Source of the DNA: Amborella trichopoda
Lineage: Eukaryota; Streptophyta; Magnoliopsida; Amborellales; Amborellaceae
Assembly: GCF_000471905.2 (NCBI RefSeq)
Contig: NW_006499436.1
Location: 4,333,598-4,397,597 of the forward strand
DNA length: 64,000 bases
Direction: 5' to 3'
This document shows, piece after piece, positions 23,133 through 37,100 of this stretch (positions are counted from its first letter, which is position 1; every line of letters starts with the position of its first letter). The position numbers and the translations under genes are program-made. The notes under the pieces were generated by a model. The model saw only the letters and a program-made list of their open reading frames with translations. It did no database searches and was not told the origin of the DNA.

Positions 23133-24519
23133 TTTTTTTTTATGCAAGCTTCTTTTCAAATTAAAAAAAAATTAATCAATTTGGAGTCGTTTGAATCATT
23201 GAGTCAAATCTTTTATTTAAGTTTTCAACAAAATGAAATCACGAACTTCAGCAATTTAGGTTTTTATTTGATTTTATGTTCCAGATGCTAAATTTTAAAG
23301 CATTCAAAATAGTTTTTGTTGAGAAATTAATTCTGCGTGTTTTGATTGTTTTCTGTCAGTCTCGGTTGTTTGCTTCTCTGTTATTTTTCATTATTCAACA
23401 TTTTAAGATATTTTTGAAATTTTATGGCCAATTCCCACACCGGTATTAAAATACTGCTGTCTGGTGCGAGTCCTATTCGTGGGTGGAGAAAACACATTTT
23501 TTAGGAATGCATCTCCAATTTATTGGTCTGTACACTATTGTATGATTTCTCTTCCAAATTCGTTTCCAAGGAATGTCTCTCCCCATTATTAATGTATTTG
23601 GTACATTCTCTTATGGCTTCTTTTTGTGAGTATACGAGATATCCATGAATTGTCCGATCGGCTATGTTTAAATTTAAATATCCTTTTTTATTGAACTTTA
23701 TTTAACTCTGGGGGTCGTCTATAGGATAGTTATAGGACCAGGAGATTATTTGAGACTATAATTTTAGAAATGGTGGTTTGTCTTTTTCCCCTTTTTTTTT
23801 TCTGCCTGATCGAGGCATGCATTTGAATTATTTATTTTTTAGTCTGGTCACCAGCTAAGTTCAACTCGATTTTGGAGATAGATAGTGCGGTTAAATTGGC
23901 CACTGAGAAGAAAAGCGATACGGTTCATAAGAATCTCCTTTACGTAAAATATGTGGGTGAAAAGACATAAATGCCCAATTTACTTTGATAACAATGAGGG
24001 CCTAGTTACCAATAAAGATAGAGCTCAGCTTTCTCATGATCAAATTCTAAATTTGGGTGAAATTCACTAGATTACCATTGAGGAGTGCTCTTAGAAAGTG
24101 TGACGAGCATGTTCAAGAATGATAGCGCACTTCCTATCCAATAACCACTAGTGCCTTGAAAATCTCACCTCCGGCTCGAACTGGTCACCCTCTGGTTCTA
24201 CACAGGCTCAGAATTTTCCAATACAGGTGTTCTTGTACCAAAAGTATTACATAAAAAAGCCTATGAGAGCTTGGAAAAACTGCTGGGGTTTTAGACCCAA
24301 AAGTAATCCACCGGTTTTGGGTGGGCTTGGGTAGTTTCGAGTTGGCTCGGGAGTTTTTGAAGCACTGTAACATGCTACAATAGGTAGCAAGTTGATCCTG
24401 CAGATTAAATGGGTTACCCTCCCATGTTCATCCGTATTTGTGGTTGACAATGAGAAACATGAATTGGGCTCATTCTTATCGAAGAACTCTACAAGAGCAA
24501 AAGAAAAAAAAAAGGAAAA

Positions 24520-24918
24520 GGTTGCACTCATCCGTATTTACATAAGGTTGCAACTTTAAAATGTAAAACTAAGGTGCACCTCAAAAATCCATTACAAAAA
24601 GTTGTTTTGATATTGAAAAACCTTCTAATTGATCATCTTGACATCAAGATGTATGAATATGAAAAGAAAAAAAGATTTTGAGTCTTAAAAATAGTGCATT
24701 TTGCAACACATTATCTAGATTGTCCATTTTCAAGATTTTAAGTGTTCATAGGTCTATTTGATTTTAACCATTTTTGGAGTTTAAGATTTTATAATTAGAG
24801 ATCAAAATAAATTCTCAAACCATCCTAAGAATTTTTTACACCAAAATTATATTTAGGAGAAAAAATTTGGAGGTGCGCCTTAATTGTTTAAGGTGGCAAC
24901 CTTACACAAACCGTACCC
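24520..24918. mobile_element. MITE-A copy 2 (diverged subfamily)
   Basis: Inverted ends: the left has ACATAAGGTTGCAACTTT and GGTGCACCTC, the right has GAGGTGCGCC and GGTGGCAACCTTACACAAACC. The central block ATCATCTTGACATCAAGATG is shared with the other copies. Flanks AAAGGAAAA and AAAAGAAAA agree at 8 of 9 bases, though they are low-complexity. The 399-bp length agrees with the 392-393 bp of copies whose duplication is perfect. Confidence 0.7.
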
Positions 24919-25157
24919 AAAAGAAAAACCAAAAACTAATAGGACCATGCATCAACTATAGAAGCAACAACAAAAAAAAACAGGAGAAATGATTCATCAA
25001 CCAACCAGTGTCCCTGAACATTTTAAAACTGAAATGTACAACAAACATCAATTCGCTCACCCACTTCTTCAAGTGACTTACGGTGTCCAATGAGCACATT
25101 TCTGGAACACTGGCAGATCTAGAAGCAGCATAGGCACGACATGGTCACAAATAAATC

Positions 25158-28100
25158 CTAAATAGAAAGGCTGCCAAACTGCTTATTCCAGTCCTCATAG
25201 CCTCCTAACTCATGTTGAGAAACAGAGGGTCTGACTTCTTGTAATGCCCTCTCAAAATCCTAAATGACAAAAAAACAAAGAAAATACACCACTCTTAAAA
25301 GTCTTAAAACAAAAAAGCTGATGTCCATTTTGACTCAAGCACCTGGGTGAAATTACCTGAAGCAGGACTGGCCTCATATCCTCCTTCCTCAAATTGGTAA
25401 TCTCAATGCCTTGACATAGAGCCTCTCTAAGTGGACCCATAGATGCATCCTTAACCAAATTCTTCATATCCGATCCCGAATAGCCTAATAAAACCAAGAA
25501 ACATGAAATGCAAACAATGGAATGGCTTCCTTTTTACCAGATATTTTCCATTAATGAACGTCTGTTTGTGTAATATCTAAATGTTTTTACTTCTTTTCCT
25601 TGATATTTAATATTAATGTTTCGCTTCTGAATTTTGCTAAATATGGTTAACAAACAGGAAGATACACTAAAAAGAGAAAAGGGAAAAAGGAAAAAAAGAA
25701 AAGATTCATAGATCTAAAGAAAACCTACCTTCAGTTAACCTGCAAATGGCATTTGTGTCTTCTTCCGAAAGCTTAAACAGGCCATCCTTCTCCAACAGAT
25801 TTCGCACGATCCAGGCTCTAGCTTCTTCAATGCCAACACAAATATGTTTGTAACCTTGGTCATTTGAATACAAGTTGAGCAGAGGTTAATCCATCACTAC
25901 CTGAAGGTGGTAGAGGTATGTACAGACGCTTTGAGAGTCTCCTTCGGGCTGCCTCATCAAGCTCCTGTGGCCTGTTTGTTGCTCCTATTTCAATGTAAAG
26001 ACAATTATGTAAAGGAAAATTGTTTCATGCCGGCTGGACCGCATTTCTACAATATGCAGTCCGGAGGTATAAAGCATCCATCTTAAAGATGGACGCAAAT
26101 AGGTGGTCCAGCTAAGATGGATGCAAATAGGTGGTCCAGCTAAAAACAATTGTAACTAACAGTCCCAAATATTTTCTTAATATACTTATTATTTCTAGTT
26201 TTCAAAATTGTTTTTTTTTTTTTGATATTCATGATCTCCATATTAAAGATTATATATTCTCTAAAAATTAGGATCAAATTATATTTAAAAAATATATTTA
26301 TTGCCAAGCCTGCATTTCTACAATATGCAGGCTGGCCACATAGAGACCGCTTCCTTATGTAAACATGGATATAAATAATATGTACGTGTGTATGAGCATA
26401 AGAAATAGCGCTAGGCATGAACCAATGCATATGCATAGCTTATAGCTTCATCTGGTGATGGCCCTGGAATATTCTGCCAAACTCCTCTGATGAAACATAA
26501 TAATATGCATTTCTACGATCCTCAATTGGTCATTTTGTTTTATGCATTGAGTTACAAAACCTTGATCCCGTACAACATTACAACATTATCTTTCTTGCTG
26601 GCAATGGAATCTCATCCAGTGGTAACTAAGAATGCAAAAGCGAGTACAAGAATAGCAGACACAAAGAGAGATATCAAGGACATTTAGGTCAAGGGAGTCA
26701 GCCCCAAATAGTTGGGAAAAGGCTGTGATGATGTTGATGATGATGATTTAGGTCAAGGGAGATATAGTAAAAGTACCAATACTAAGGTTTGACTTTGCCT
26801 GTTTCTTTTTCCAATCAATAAATATACTTTCATTGGAGGCCATGTCCACTAGAGAGATGTCATTCCAATGCGTGCTTTTAATGACACAGGTTACAAGAAA
26901 TGAAGTATGATGATGACTTAGGTCAAGGGAGATACAGTAAACGGACCAGTACTATGGTTGGACTTTGCCTGTTTCTTTTTCCAATCAATAAATATACTTT
27001 CATTGGAGGCCATGTCCACTAGAATGAGTGCTTTTAATGACAGGTTGCAAGAAATAAAGTGGACAAGAAGAAAAGGCAAGGTTTAGAAGTCATGGAAAAG
27101 TTTGACTTGCATCATGTCAAGAAAAAGCATTGCAAAGTTCTCAGTGTGAAGTCTTCTCCAAAATACTAATCCAAATGCCAAAAGTTTTCAGGCCAGGCCA
27201 GCATCAGCAAAGCCCTTCAAAGCCAACCAATTCCAGGTCTTATTGCACAGTCACACTTGACTGTACTCAAAACTCATTTCACATACATTTATTAAGCATT
27301 AATTTCAGAATAGTTGTAAACATAGTCTGTCTACAGATAATATTCAGCAGACAAATGGAGGAAAAGTACTATGGTACCTATTTACAAGAACAAAAGAGAC
27401 ATACAGAATTGTGCAAACTATTGAGGGATCAAACTTATGAGTCGCACTATGAATATGTTGGAGAGAGTGACTGAGAAACGATTAAGGCATGAAACGAGCG
27501 TATCAAAAAACCAATTCAGTTGTATGCCAAGAAGGTCAACAACTGAGGCAATTTTCCAACTTAGGCAGCTGATTGAGAGGTTTAAGGAGAAGGGAATAGA
27601 CATCCACATGGGCTTTATTGATCTAGAGAAGCTTATGATAGGGTACCTCGAGATTTGATTTGGTGGGTGTTGGAAAAGAAAGGAGTCTCAAGACACTACA
27701 TCCAATTGGTAAGAGATATGTACAATGGAGAACTAACTAATATACGAACAACTAGTGGAGAGACGAGTGAGTTTTCAGTGACAATAGGTCCAAATCAAGG
27801 GTTAGCATTAAGCCCATACCTCTTTATCGTAGTTATGACGACTTAACTAGACACTTACAAGATGATGTACTGTGGTGGAAATTATTCGCAGGTCACATAG
27901 TGCTCATTGATGAGACTCAAAATAGCGTCAACACAAAGTTAGAACTTTGGAGGGACGCTCAAGAATCTAAAGGTTTTAAACTTAGACGGACTAAGATAGA
28001 GTATATAAAATGCAAGTTTAATATTAATAGTAGTAGAGACGAGGAAGCAGTTAAAATTGACGGTCATGAAATACCAAAAAGAGCGCATTTTCGATATCTT

Positions 28101-31100
28101 GGGTTGATAATCTAAGACAATGGAGAGATTGAGGAAGATGTCGCACATAAAATTAGAGTAGGTGGACGAAGTGGAGATGTGCAAACGGAATTTTATGTGA
28201 TCGCTACATACCAATGAAGATGAAGGGCAAGTTCTATGAGACCAGTTTTGTTCTATGAAGCGAAATGTTGGGCGATCAAAAAACAACATACTCATAGAAT
28301 GAATGTAGCGAAGAAGAAGATGTTAAGATGGATGAGTGGCAAGACAAAAAGGGACATAATTCGAAATGAATACATTCAGGAAAATTTAGGTGCGGCACTA
28401 ACAAGCAATAAGATGAGAGAGTAGACTTGGTGGGCTGACCATGTGTGGCGCAGATCCAGCACAACACTTGTTAGAAGGTGCAAGATAGTTCAAGTAGAAG
28501 GCTCAAAAAAGGCAATGGGTAGGCTCAAAAGGACTTATGGCCTCACTAATAGTATAGTCTTTAATAGAGCAGAATGACGGACCAGGATTCTTAAGACGTT
28601 GGTAGCAACCTTAGAATTCTTGATAGGGCTCTTTCACCAACCCACATGCCTTATGTAAGCAAGTCTCAGGCCCTAATATAGAGAGAGTGACCGGCTATAC
28701 ACATTGACATGGGACAAATTACAACCAGAACATCATAAAGAGTTGAAATGCCCAAACAGTAGTTTGAGGTTTTCCAATAAAAGTAGCATCATTTGTTCAA
28801 TCCCAAATTATGTTCCAAAGATATGCCAGCGTCGGTGGCTAACAGGCTGGACCAACTAATGAGGAACTTTCTGTGGTCCAGCCAAGCAGAAAAAACGAGA
28901 CACCACGTTATCTCTTGGGATAGAGTCCGACTGCCCAAATCCCAAGGTGGTTTAGGAATCAGAGATCTAAGAAAACATAATCTGGCTCTGCTGGGGAAGT
29001 GGTGGTGGAGATTGGCCACCCAATCAAACTCTTTCTGGGCACAGGTTATTCGGAATAAATACAACATTCTGGGTCACAAATGGGTGCCTAAAAGGGTCTC
29101 CTGCACCAGGGCTTCAGGAGCTAATCCTTCGCCTCCTCTCCTGCTCAGTTCAAGCAAGACTTAGCTTCCATCCAAAACAAGGCAGTAGAGTGCGCTTTTG
29201 GTCTGATCTTTGGATTGGACATGCTCCCCTTAGGGACCTATTTCGCACCCTTTTTCAACTTTCTTCCAACAAAGAGTCCACTATAGCAGATGAAATGGTC
29301 TTGGCAAGGGGGCATAGAACTTGGAATCCTTCTTTTAGAAGGAATCTCTCCAAGGAGGAAACTTTAGCTTTCACCAACCTTTCGGCTGCTCTTCACCCGT
29401 TGTTCTTACCTTCATCAGGGAATGATTCTTTGGTATGGACTATATCCCCATCTGGTAAGTTCTCAGTAGCCTCTTTCTATAAGAAACTTATCCAACCTCC
29501 TACATTTCCGTTAAATCGCACCTCTCCTCCTTCCAAAGTTTGGAACACAATAGCTCCTCCAAAAGTCCAGACCTTCAATTGGATAGCAAGCTGTCAACAG
29601 GCTCTCACACTCGATCAGCTTCAAAAAAGTTTGCCACTCCCAAACAGATGTGCAATGTGCCTGATAGAGGAGTCAAATCCCCACCTCTTTCTTCATTGCA
29701 GTATGGCCTTTGAGCTTTGGACACTAATTCTCCACTTGTTTGGTCTCCATTGGGTCCTCCCACCTTCGGTTAAAGATTTATTCGTTTATTACTCAGGTGG
29801 TCATTGGCCCAAAGCAGGTAGAACCTGGTGGAGGGCAGCAATCGCTGCTACCATATGGGTTTTATGGCTAGAAAGAAATGAGAGGGTCTTTCAAGGACAC
29901 AAAAATGATGTTTCAGCGCTATTTCATAAGGTTACATCCTTGTAACTTTTTGGGCTTCCACCCAAAGCATCTTTGGTGGGATTCCTATGAGTTCTTAAGA
30001 ACATTATCCAATTCCAGCCCTTCAAGGTACAAAGACCTCACAACTGGTTGCCTCCTCCAGAAAATGCCATAAAGCTTAACTTCGATGGCTGTTCTTTGGG
30101 AAATCCGGGCCCTTCAGGAGTAAGGGGGGTTTTCCATGGCCACAATCGCAAAGTTCTCATGACATACTCAGAATATGTCGGACATGGAGACTCACAGTTT
30201 GCTGAAGCCTTGGCACTCCTAATGGGCCTAAAATTTTTTAATCCATCTTGGGGCCAATCCTTGGTGGTGGAAGGAGACGCTCAAAACATTTTATCATGGG
30301 CAGCAGGCACCAGTACCCCCCCCTTGGTACCTATCTAGGATATTTGACGAAATTTACCACTTATGCAGGGATACCAACGTCTGTTGGAGGCATATATGGC
30401 GAACGTCAAACGAGTTCGCTGACCTTCTGGCTAGAAACGGAGCACGGCGACGACCACACATGGAAGATAATGACTGGTCCATCTCCTTTTTTGCTCTGGA
30501 CCACAGAGGTTGTCTAGGACAATAGATATTTTTTGCTGCTTCTTGTAATAGGGTGTGCTTTTAAGCCCATTTTTTTTAGACCTCAATCTTTCATATACAG
30601 CCACTTCAAAAGGATATATTTTGTATAGGGTCAGTGAACCGATTTTTTGATTGAGATACCTGTCTCGTGGGTATTCTCGGTCCTCTCCTCCCTCAATCTA
30701 TGTATTCCTTCGTCTTTTAAAGTAATACAATGTTAACATTATCAAAAAAAAGATTGTTGACCACATTGCTGAAGAAGTTGCAAGGGATACTCCCACTAGT
30801 CATTATTGTCTGTGTGCTGAATTGCAGCAACTGACTTTCTAGTAATGACTAAGAAAGTGACCTAAAAGAGTAATACAGTAAACAGTGGGGTATTATGTAC
30901 CGCATTCACAGTCCATTTCCAACAAAGTACAGTGGAGAGCAACCTTAGTAGCGACAAGACAACAAAGATATCTAGCACTACAGCATATATTTAATTAGGT
31001 AAAAGCCATTTCCAGCACTCGCTCTCATTAAAGGGGGGCATGTTCAACCCTGAATTGTCATGAAGAGCTGGTCCCAATATGCCTGTAGTCAATGGCAACT

Positions 31101-34100
31101 ACATAAAGATTCCCAACAAATAATCAAACCTAGGAACTGGAGATCCATTTATCTTGTTCTTCAAACTTCTGTTTAAGTTCGACGAAAAATTAGCCAACAA
31201 AATTTGATGGCAAACATCTAGTAAGGAAGAAAGATTCATTGACAAAGAATGAAACCATGTAAAAGGAAAAGCTGGTAAGAATTTAACAGAAACATGACAA
31301 AAATGCGTTCTTTTCAGTTCAACGAGACAGAAGAATAAGCCATTCAGTTATAGCCATAAGAGACATCAAAAAAATTATCATGGCCCATGGATAATATCAA
31401 CTGTAACTGTGAATAATTAGAACTACAGGATATAGATTTGTTTTCAGTACCTAAAAGTAAAATTTGTTCATTTCCGCTGTCAAAGCCTTCCATCTCAATT
31501 AAAAACTGAGTCTTAAGTCTTCTACTTGATTCATGCTCCCCTTCAGACTTACGCTGCATTCATGATGAATACACTAACTTCTGGGCATGATATGTCTTTG
31601 ATCTTCAAAGTATAAGATCACTTCATTTTTCAGGATTTGCCAATTAGAGTGAACTCCAAGAAGCAGACATACCTGGGAAAGTAGTGAATCAATTTCGTCC
31701 ACAAAGATGACAGCAGGCTGACGACAACAAGCAACACCAAATAGAGCTCTCACAAGCTTTTCACCCTCCCCAATCTACAGGCCATAAGCAAGAACCTCTA
31801 AGTAAGGATAAATCAGATATAATATTAAACAGGACAAATTTATTTAAACATCTTCATCACATCAACATGGCATTGAAGATTTTAGGTGCAAGCTGGCAAC
31901 CTAAAATGGAATCCAATGTGAATCTACAGAAATCAAGCTTACAAAAGTAAATTATTTAATTCATGCTACCACTACTAGTCATGTGATCAAATCACATCCA
32001 CTTTGTTTCAGCCAAAGAAGCCAAAGCCCTCAGCTTCAGACTACAAACTGAAGAGAGTCAGATTTAGCCTCAGCCAGCAGTTAGGCCTCTTAAATATTTC
32101 TCGGCCAAAAATATTTCTTTGTGTTCTTTCAATTTTCCTTTTCATTTTTCTTTTTGTCCCAGGAATTCCCCAAATTTGCTGAAGCACTGAAACACTCTCT
32201 TCCCCAGCCAAACCGAACCAAGTTGCAATGTAAACCTGAGAACACTGACCCCTAAATAACAAACAGGTTTACTATTAGTGTACAGTATTTAAAGGACGAT
32301 GATGATAACATTGTGAAGTAGACTATGACAACTGTATTGTTTCAACACACCAATTCCCATTCATAATTTTTGACATTGATGGCAAATACAGTTTAAGTAC
32401 CATCAGCATGCATCAACATAATGCCTCTTAATGATATTCAAATCAGAGACTTCTCCCATTTACAAACTGATGAAGAGTGGCGATGCTTCCAAATTTCAGG
32501 GGTGAGTGAAATGATAGTAGTCCGCAAGAAAGAAACACGAGTCACCCATGAAAACGTGAATGTGGAATGAATATAACGGAGTCGAGAATCGAGAATGGAG
32601 AGATGATCATCATCATCATAATTATCATCATCATTAGTGCGAGTCAAAGTTTTTATGCGTGTTTGAGTCTACACAAATATGGATTGCAAACTAGTTTGCT
32701 CCCAGGTTGAGAAAACGCTCTTGAGTCATTAAATAATATTTCTTGATGTGTTCAAAATAAAATTATTAAAACATAAAATTAAATTTTTATTAAAGTGGTC
32801 ATGGGGACCTCGCAAAAGACTCATGGCCTCCCTTGAGTGTAAAAATATTCACCAAGTCAAAACTAGTCTTTCCATTCTAGTATTTTGTTTATAAAAAAAA
32901 ATCAGCAAGTAGTCCAGGCAAATCAACTCAGGCAAGTCCAAAATATCCCACTCAAGCTTCTCAAATATTACTGCATGCATAACCAATCCATTAAAGTAAA
33001 GATAAGCAAGTATGATACTTATCATTGATGCTAACACTTAATCGCATGTTATAAGGAGCAGCTTTTTGTTTATTGTCATAATTATGTTATAAGGAGCAAC
33101 TCGAGAGAAGATTCCTTGGACTTAATAAATCTCCCCAATGTAGCAAATTAACCACCTGAAAAAAAAATAACAAGGTAGGCTTGCACAACTTCAGCATATG
33201 ATGTATCCATGCCCATGCATGAGACAGGAGCCTTGCTTCAATCAAGGTTTTAAAAAACGGATTGGTGACCCAAATTGTCCATATGAAAAATCCGGTCGAA
33301 TCGAAGGTTCAGATTTGAGAATCGACCGGAATAGGCATTAAAAACTTAAAAAAATCACTAAAAACCCCTAAAACATATTGCTTTTGAAGTTTCCAAAAAA
33401 TGGGGGTAGTGCATTATGTGTTTTCATTATTTTGCAAAAATACGAGAAAATTGAAATGTCATTTCTTGTCTTAGTGTCTATTGATATTAATTTTGATACT
33501 ATTTTTATACTAATTTTGACACAATACTTTTAAAAAAATATACTTATTTTGTGATTCTCAGTGAAGAAATGAAGGACAAAATGATTTTTGTAATTTTTCA
33601 TACTAATTTTGTGATTCTCATTGTCATTTTTGCGTGCGATTTTTCTCTCACACACAATGGATATCTCCCTCTCTCTCTCTCTCTCTTATAAACACATACA
33701 CAAACACATGAAAAAACATTAGACCCCTCTTTCTCTCACACACACAAACATATTTGACCGCTCTTTCTCTCTCGCTTCCACTTCGGTTGAGGCCTCATTT
33801 ATTTTCTTGATTTAAATTAAAAAATATTGGAGAGTTAATCCATTCCTCCACTTGTTCTACTTTAATTACTTTAAAATTTTCTTATTTTCCTAAGTTTCAT
33901 AGGTAGAAGGGATAATTTCTTAAGTCGAGTGGTTTCACTATTAATTAGAGCCACAAGCTCTAAGTGTTAAGCTAAAAAAAGAATCTGTAATGGTTGCCTA
34001 CTTTTTTTTCTAAGTTTTTTTAATAATTAAACTTGGATACATGTAAGGAGCCGTCACTTGGTGTGACGGTAAAAAGCTCGGATAGCCAGCGCAAGAGCGT

Positions 34101-37100
34101 GGGTTCCAGTCCTGGGAGCGGCCAGCCAGCCACTTTGTGCATAAGCCAAAGGTTATGATTGTTTCCAGCCCACCCCTCCCGGGACCTTGCTTAATCAGGA
34201 CCAGCCCTGGGTTATGGCCCTTTAAACTTGGATACATATAGTCAGATAAACAATAAAAAATGGCGGTACAAGTTTTAAATAGTCATAGGTTGAAGACTAA
34301 TCAACCTAAATAGAAATTTAGTTATTTTAAAATTGCAAAATATAATTATGATTATAAGGTTACTATAAACTTTTTACAATGGAAAAGAACTGGATTTTTG
34401 CCACATGCAAATCGTATGAGTGCTTATTAGGTATGGCAAATAAAGAGAGAAGGAAAAAGCGTGAGTGAAACCATTTTGTTACTATATTTTTATTTCTATA
34501 TGGCAAAGGGGAAAGCTTCATAATAGAAGCACGAAGGAAACTTTGTTTTTACTTATCCCACATCAGGGAATTTTGAAGAGCAATAAGGGCAACAAGCTTA
34601 TAAAAGGAGGCATGCTTAAACCATGAGTTGGAAGCAGCCTCGTGGCTGCGTAAAGGGCCACCTGACCACCCCAAACTAAAAAATATTGAAAATTTTGAGT
34701 GACAAGATCAAAAATAAAAAATAAAATTAGAAGCATGTTAAGTCATGGGGGAAACGGCCGGTTCTCAATATTTGATGAGAACTGGATCGTTCCAACTGAT
34801 AAGAACCTGATCGCTCCGATCGATTCTTGATCCGGATTGGCCGGTTCTAATCTGGATTATTGATTTTTCAAACACTAATGTGGGCTGCTACTAAATCCCA
34901 TAATTTATAAGGGACGTTTTTCTCACACATTTATTTTCCTTGAATTTATTATTTCAGGACAAGAAATAAATTTCACATTCTGACAGATTTCTCCATATGA
35001 CCATGGAGACGCACTAGTATGCCACAATGCCGCACCAAAAATATCAATAAATTACCACAAAATGGTTGCTGGCTGCATTATCAATTATGGATTGCAATAG
35101 AATTAATTCTTTCATTCTTTTGGTTTTAAATAAAGATACTTCTTATAGTTTAACATGATGCTATAGGTCTGCAAACTTTGATGCTCAATATCATTAGAGA
35201 AAGCTTGTAATTCATGAACTTTTTCTGCAAGAAGTTATTGTATTATGCAACAGGGACATATTGATAAAAAGGAAACATACCCACTTGCTCGTTAATGAAC
35301 TGGCAGATATGTAGAAAAAGGTTGCTTTAGCCTCTCCAGCAATAGCCTTTCCAATCATAGTTTTACCTGTTCCCTAGAAAAAGATGGTCCTTCAATGAGA
35401 ACACGAACTAACGAACTGAGAAATTCTTTAATCTGCAAGATTACTTACAGGAGGGCCAAAGAGAAGCAGGCCTCTTCCCGGTGAGCGACAGCCTTTAAAT
35501 ATATCAGGACGTAACAAAGGCCAGATAACCATTTCAGTCACACATTTTTTTGCATGCTCTAGGCCAGCTTCACAAGAGAAAAAATTAGAAGCAGAATCAT
35601 AACTTGTTTGCTGAAATAATTAATTAAAAAATTTCTTAGAAAGCAAGTACGACAAAGGTTAAAGCATCTAAGGTCCCCTTACCAATATCACCCCATCGAA
35701 CATTGGGGTCTCGATCCATTATCTCATTACTAACATGTTCAATTAATCGAGGTTCCAAGTTTCTCAACTTTTCTGGAAGCTCGCCATCAGGACCACATAG
35801 CATTTCCAAACTGAAATCAGAAACTATAGGTTGTTAAAACATCACTACTACATCACTACTACACTACCTTCAAACAAAATGTCAAAATAACATAATTTAT
35901 TATCATTCCATCTACATATTTATGATCAAACAAGCATTCATTGAATCATCAGCAAAAATGAGTCAGGCATAGGCTTCCAGAAATAACTGGTACAAACAAA
36001 AAGGCTGGCACCATAAAGGACATTATGGGATCCACGAGGCCTAACCCCGGAGGAAAGGGGAAGATGCACAGACTACCAAATAAAACAGTACTAGCCTCAT
36101 TTTAAGTTGCTAACATCCATCCTAAAGTGTGTTAAAGAAACTAAAGATTAAGGAAAATGGAACAGATACAATATCACTGCAAAATGCCCAATTCATGCTC
36201 CATCCTAAACACATGAGGAACATAAATTTTTAGGAAGTGAAATTCCATAAACATCATCAGCACCTAGGGATAGATATAGTATACTTCCCCTCAAGGGGAA
36301 GCCAAGAGAAATAATTTAGTAAAGCAGTCAGAACTTCCTGTAATTAGCATCTTCCATTTTCAAGATTAAAGAAAATTTTCACAAAGATTGCAGCTTTCCA
36401 AAATTTCATGTGGTAGGCCATTATAAGAATTCCAAGGAAATCAAAGAATCCGTACCTGATAAAGAAGATGACAGTAGGGCAGCTTTAAACACTTGTTAGA
36501 AAAATTGATGACAAAAACTGATAAATTATACTTGAACAGAGTCCAAAGTTCCCATCACAGACAATAACAAGATACTCCTACGTATTTCAGGAGAATGCTA
36601 TAAACTAGGTCATTAGTTCACGTAGCACGAGTACTACTTATCAAAGAAAATGCAAATATAATTTTGTTTGGAGCATAAAGAATGGAGCAGGTAAATGATG
36701 CTTGTAGATTGAAGTTAGGAACGAAATCAATAACCAAGTTATAGATTAACTAAAAAAGCATTTTACATTTAGAAACATGTAATGCAACTCAAATCAGTCC
36801 TCAAACCAGTTATACAGAACTAACCATCTCCTTGTGGACTCTTCAAGTGCATCATCTGTTTTCCCTGTAACTCGTGAACCTGTCGTACCTCCAGTGTTTG
36901 CCCCATTGGATCTCACAGGAGGAACAAAGTTGCTGCGTATGCCACGGCGAGGAATTCCAACAGATCTTAAACCTGGATTCCTGATATTCCCTGTTGAATT
37001 ATTGTCACTTTGCTGACCAAACCCGGAGGATGGGGAGAGGGAAGCACTTGGTGAACATGTCAGGCCTTGTTTCTGCCTCGCATCCATCTCCTGCATTACA

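Larger units (their letters stand above)
22225..25157. other. Interval between the convergent SR and FIGL1 genes
   Basis: It holds both 3' UTRs (ends not determinable by eye), a minisatellite at 22979-23132 and a MITE-A copy at 24520-24918. The remainder is AT-rich and without recognisable genes; short frames here show no domain similarity. Confidence 0.7.

Noticed and set aside
27130..27474. 114-aa frame upstream of the RTE reverse transcriptase
   Set aside because: Only its last part reads as RTE sequence; the first part is intronic and not a gene.
34080..34120. tRNA-like B-box suggesting a tRNA gene
   Set aside because: It sits in a 179-bp body with a 16-bp target duplication and Au-type 3' sequence; no cloverleaf follows. 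It is a SINE.
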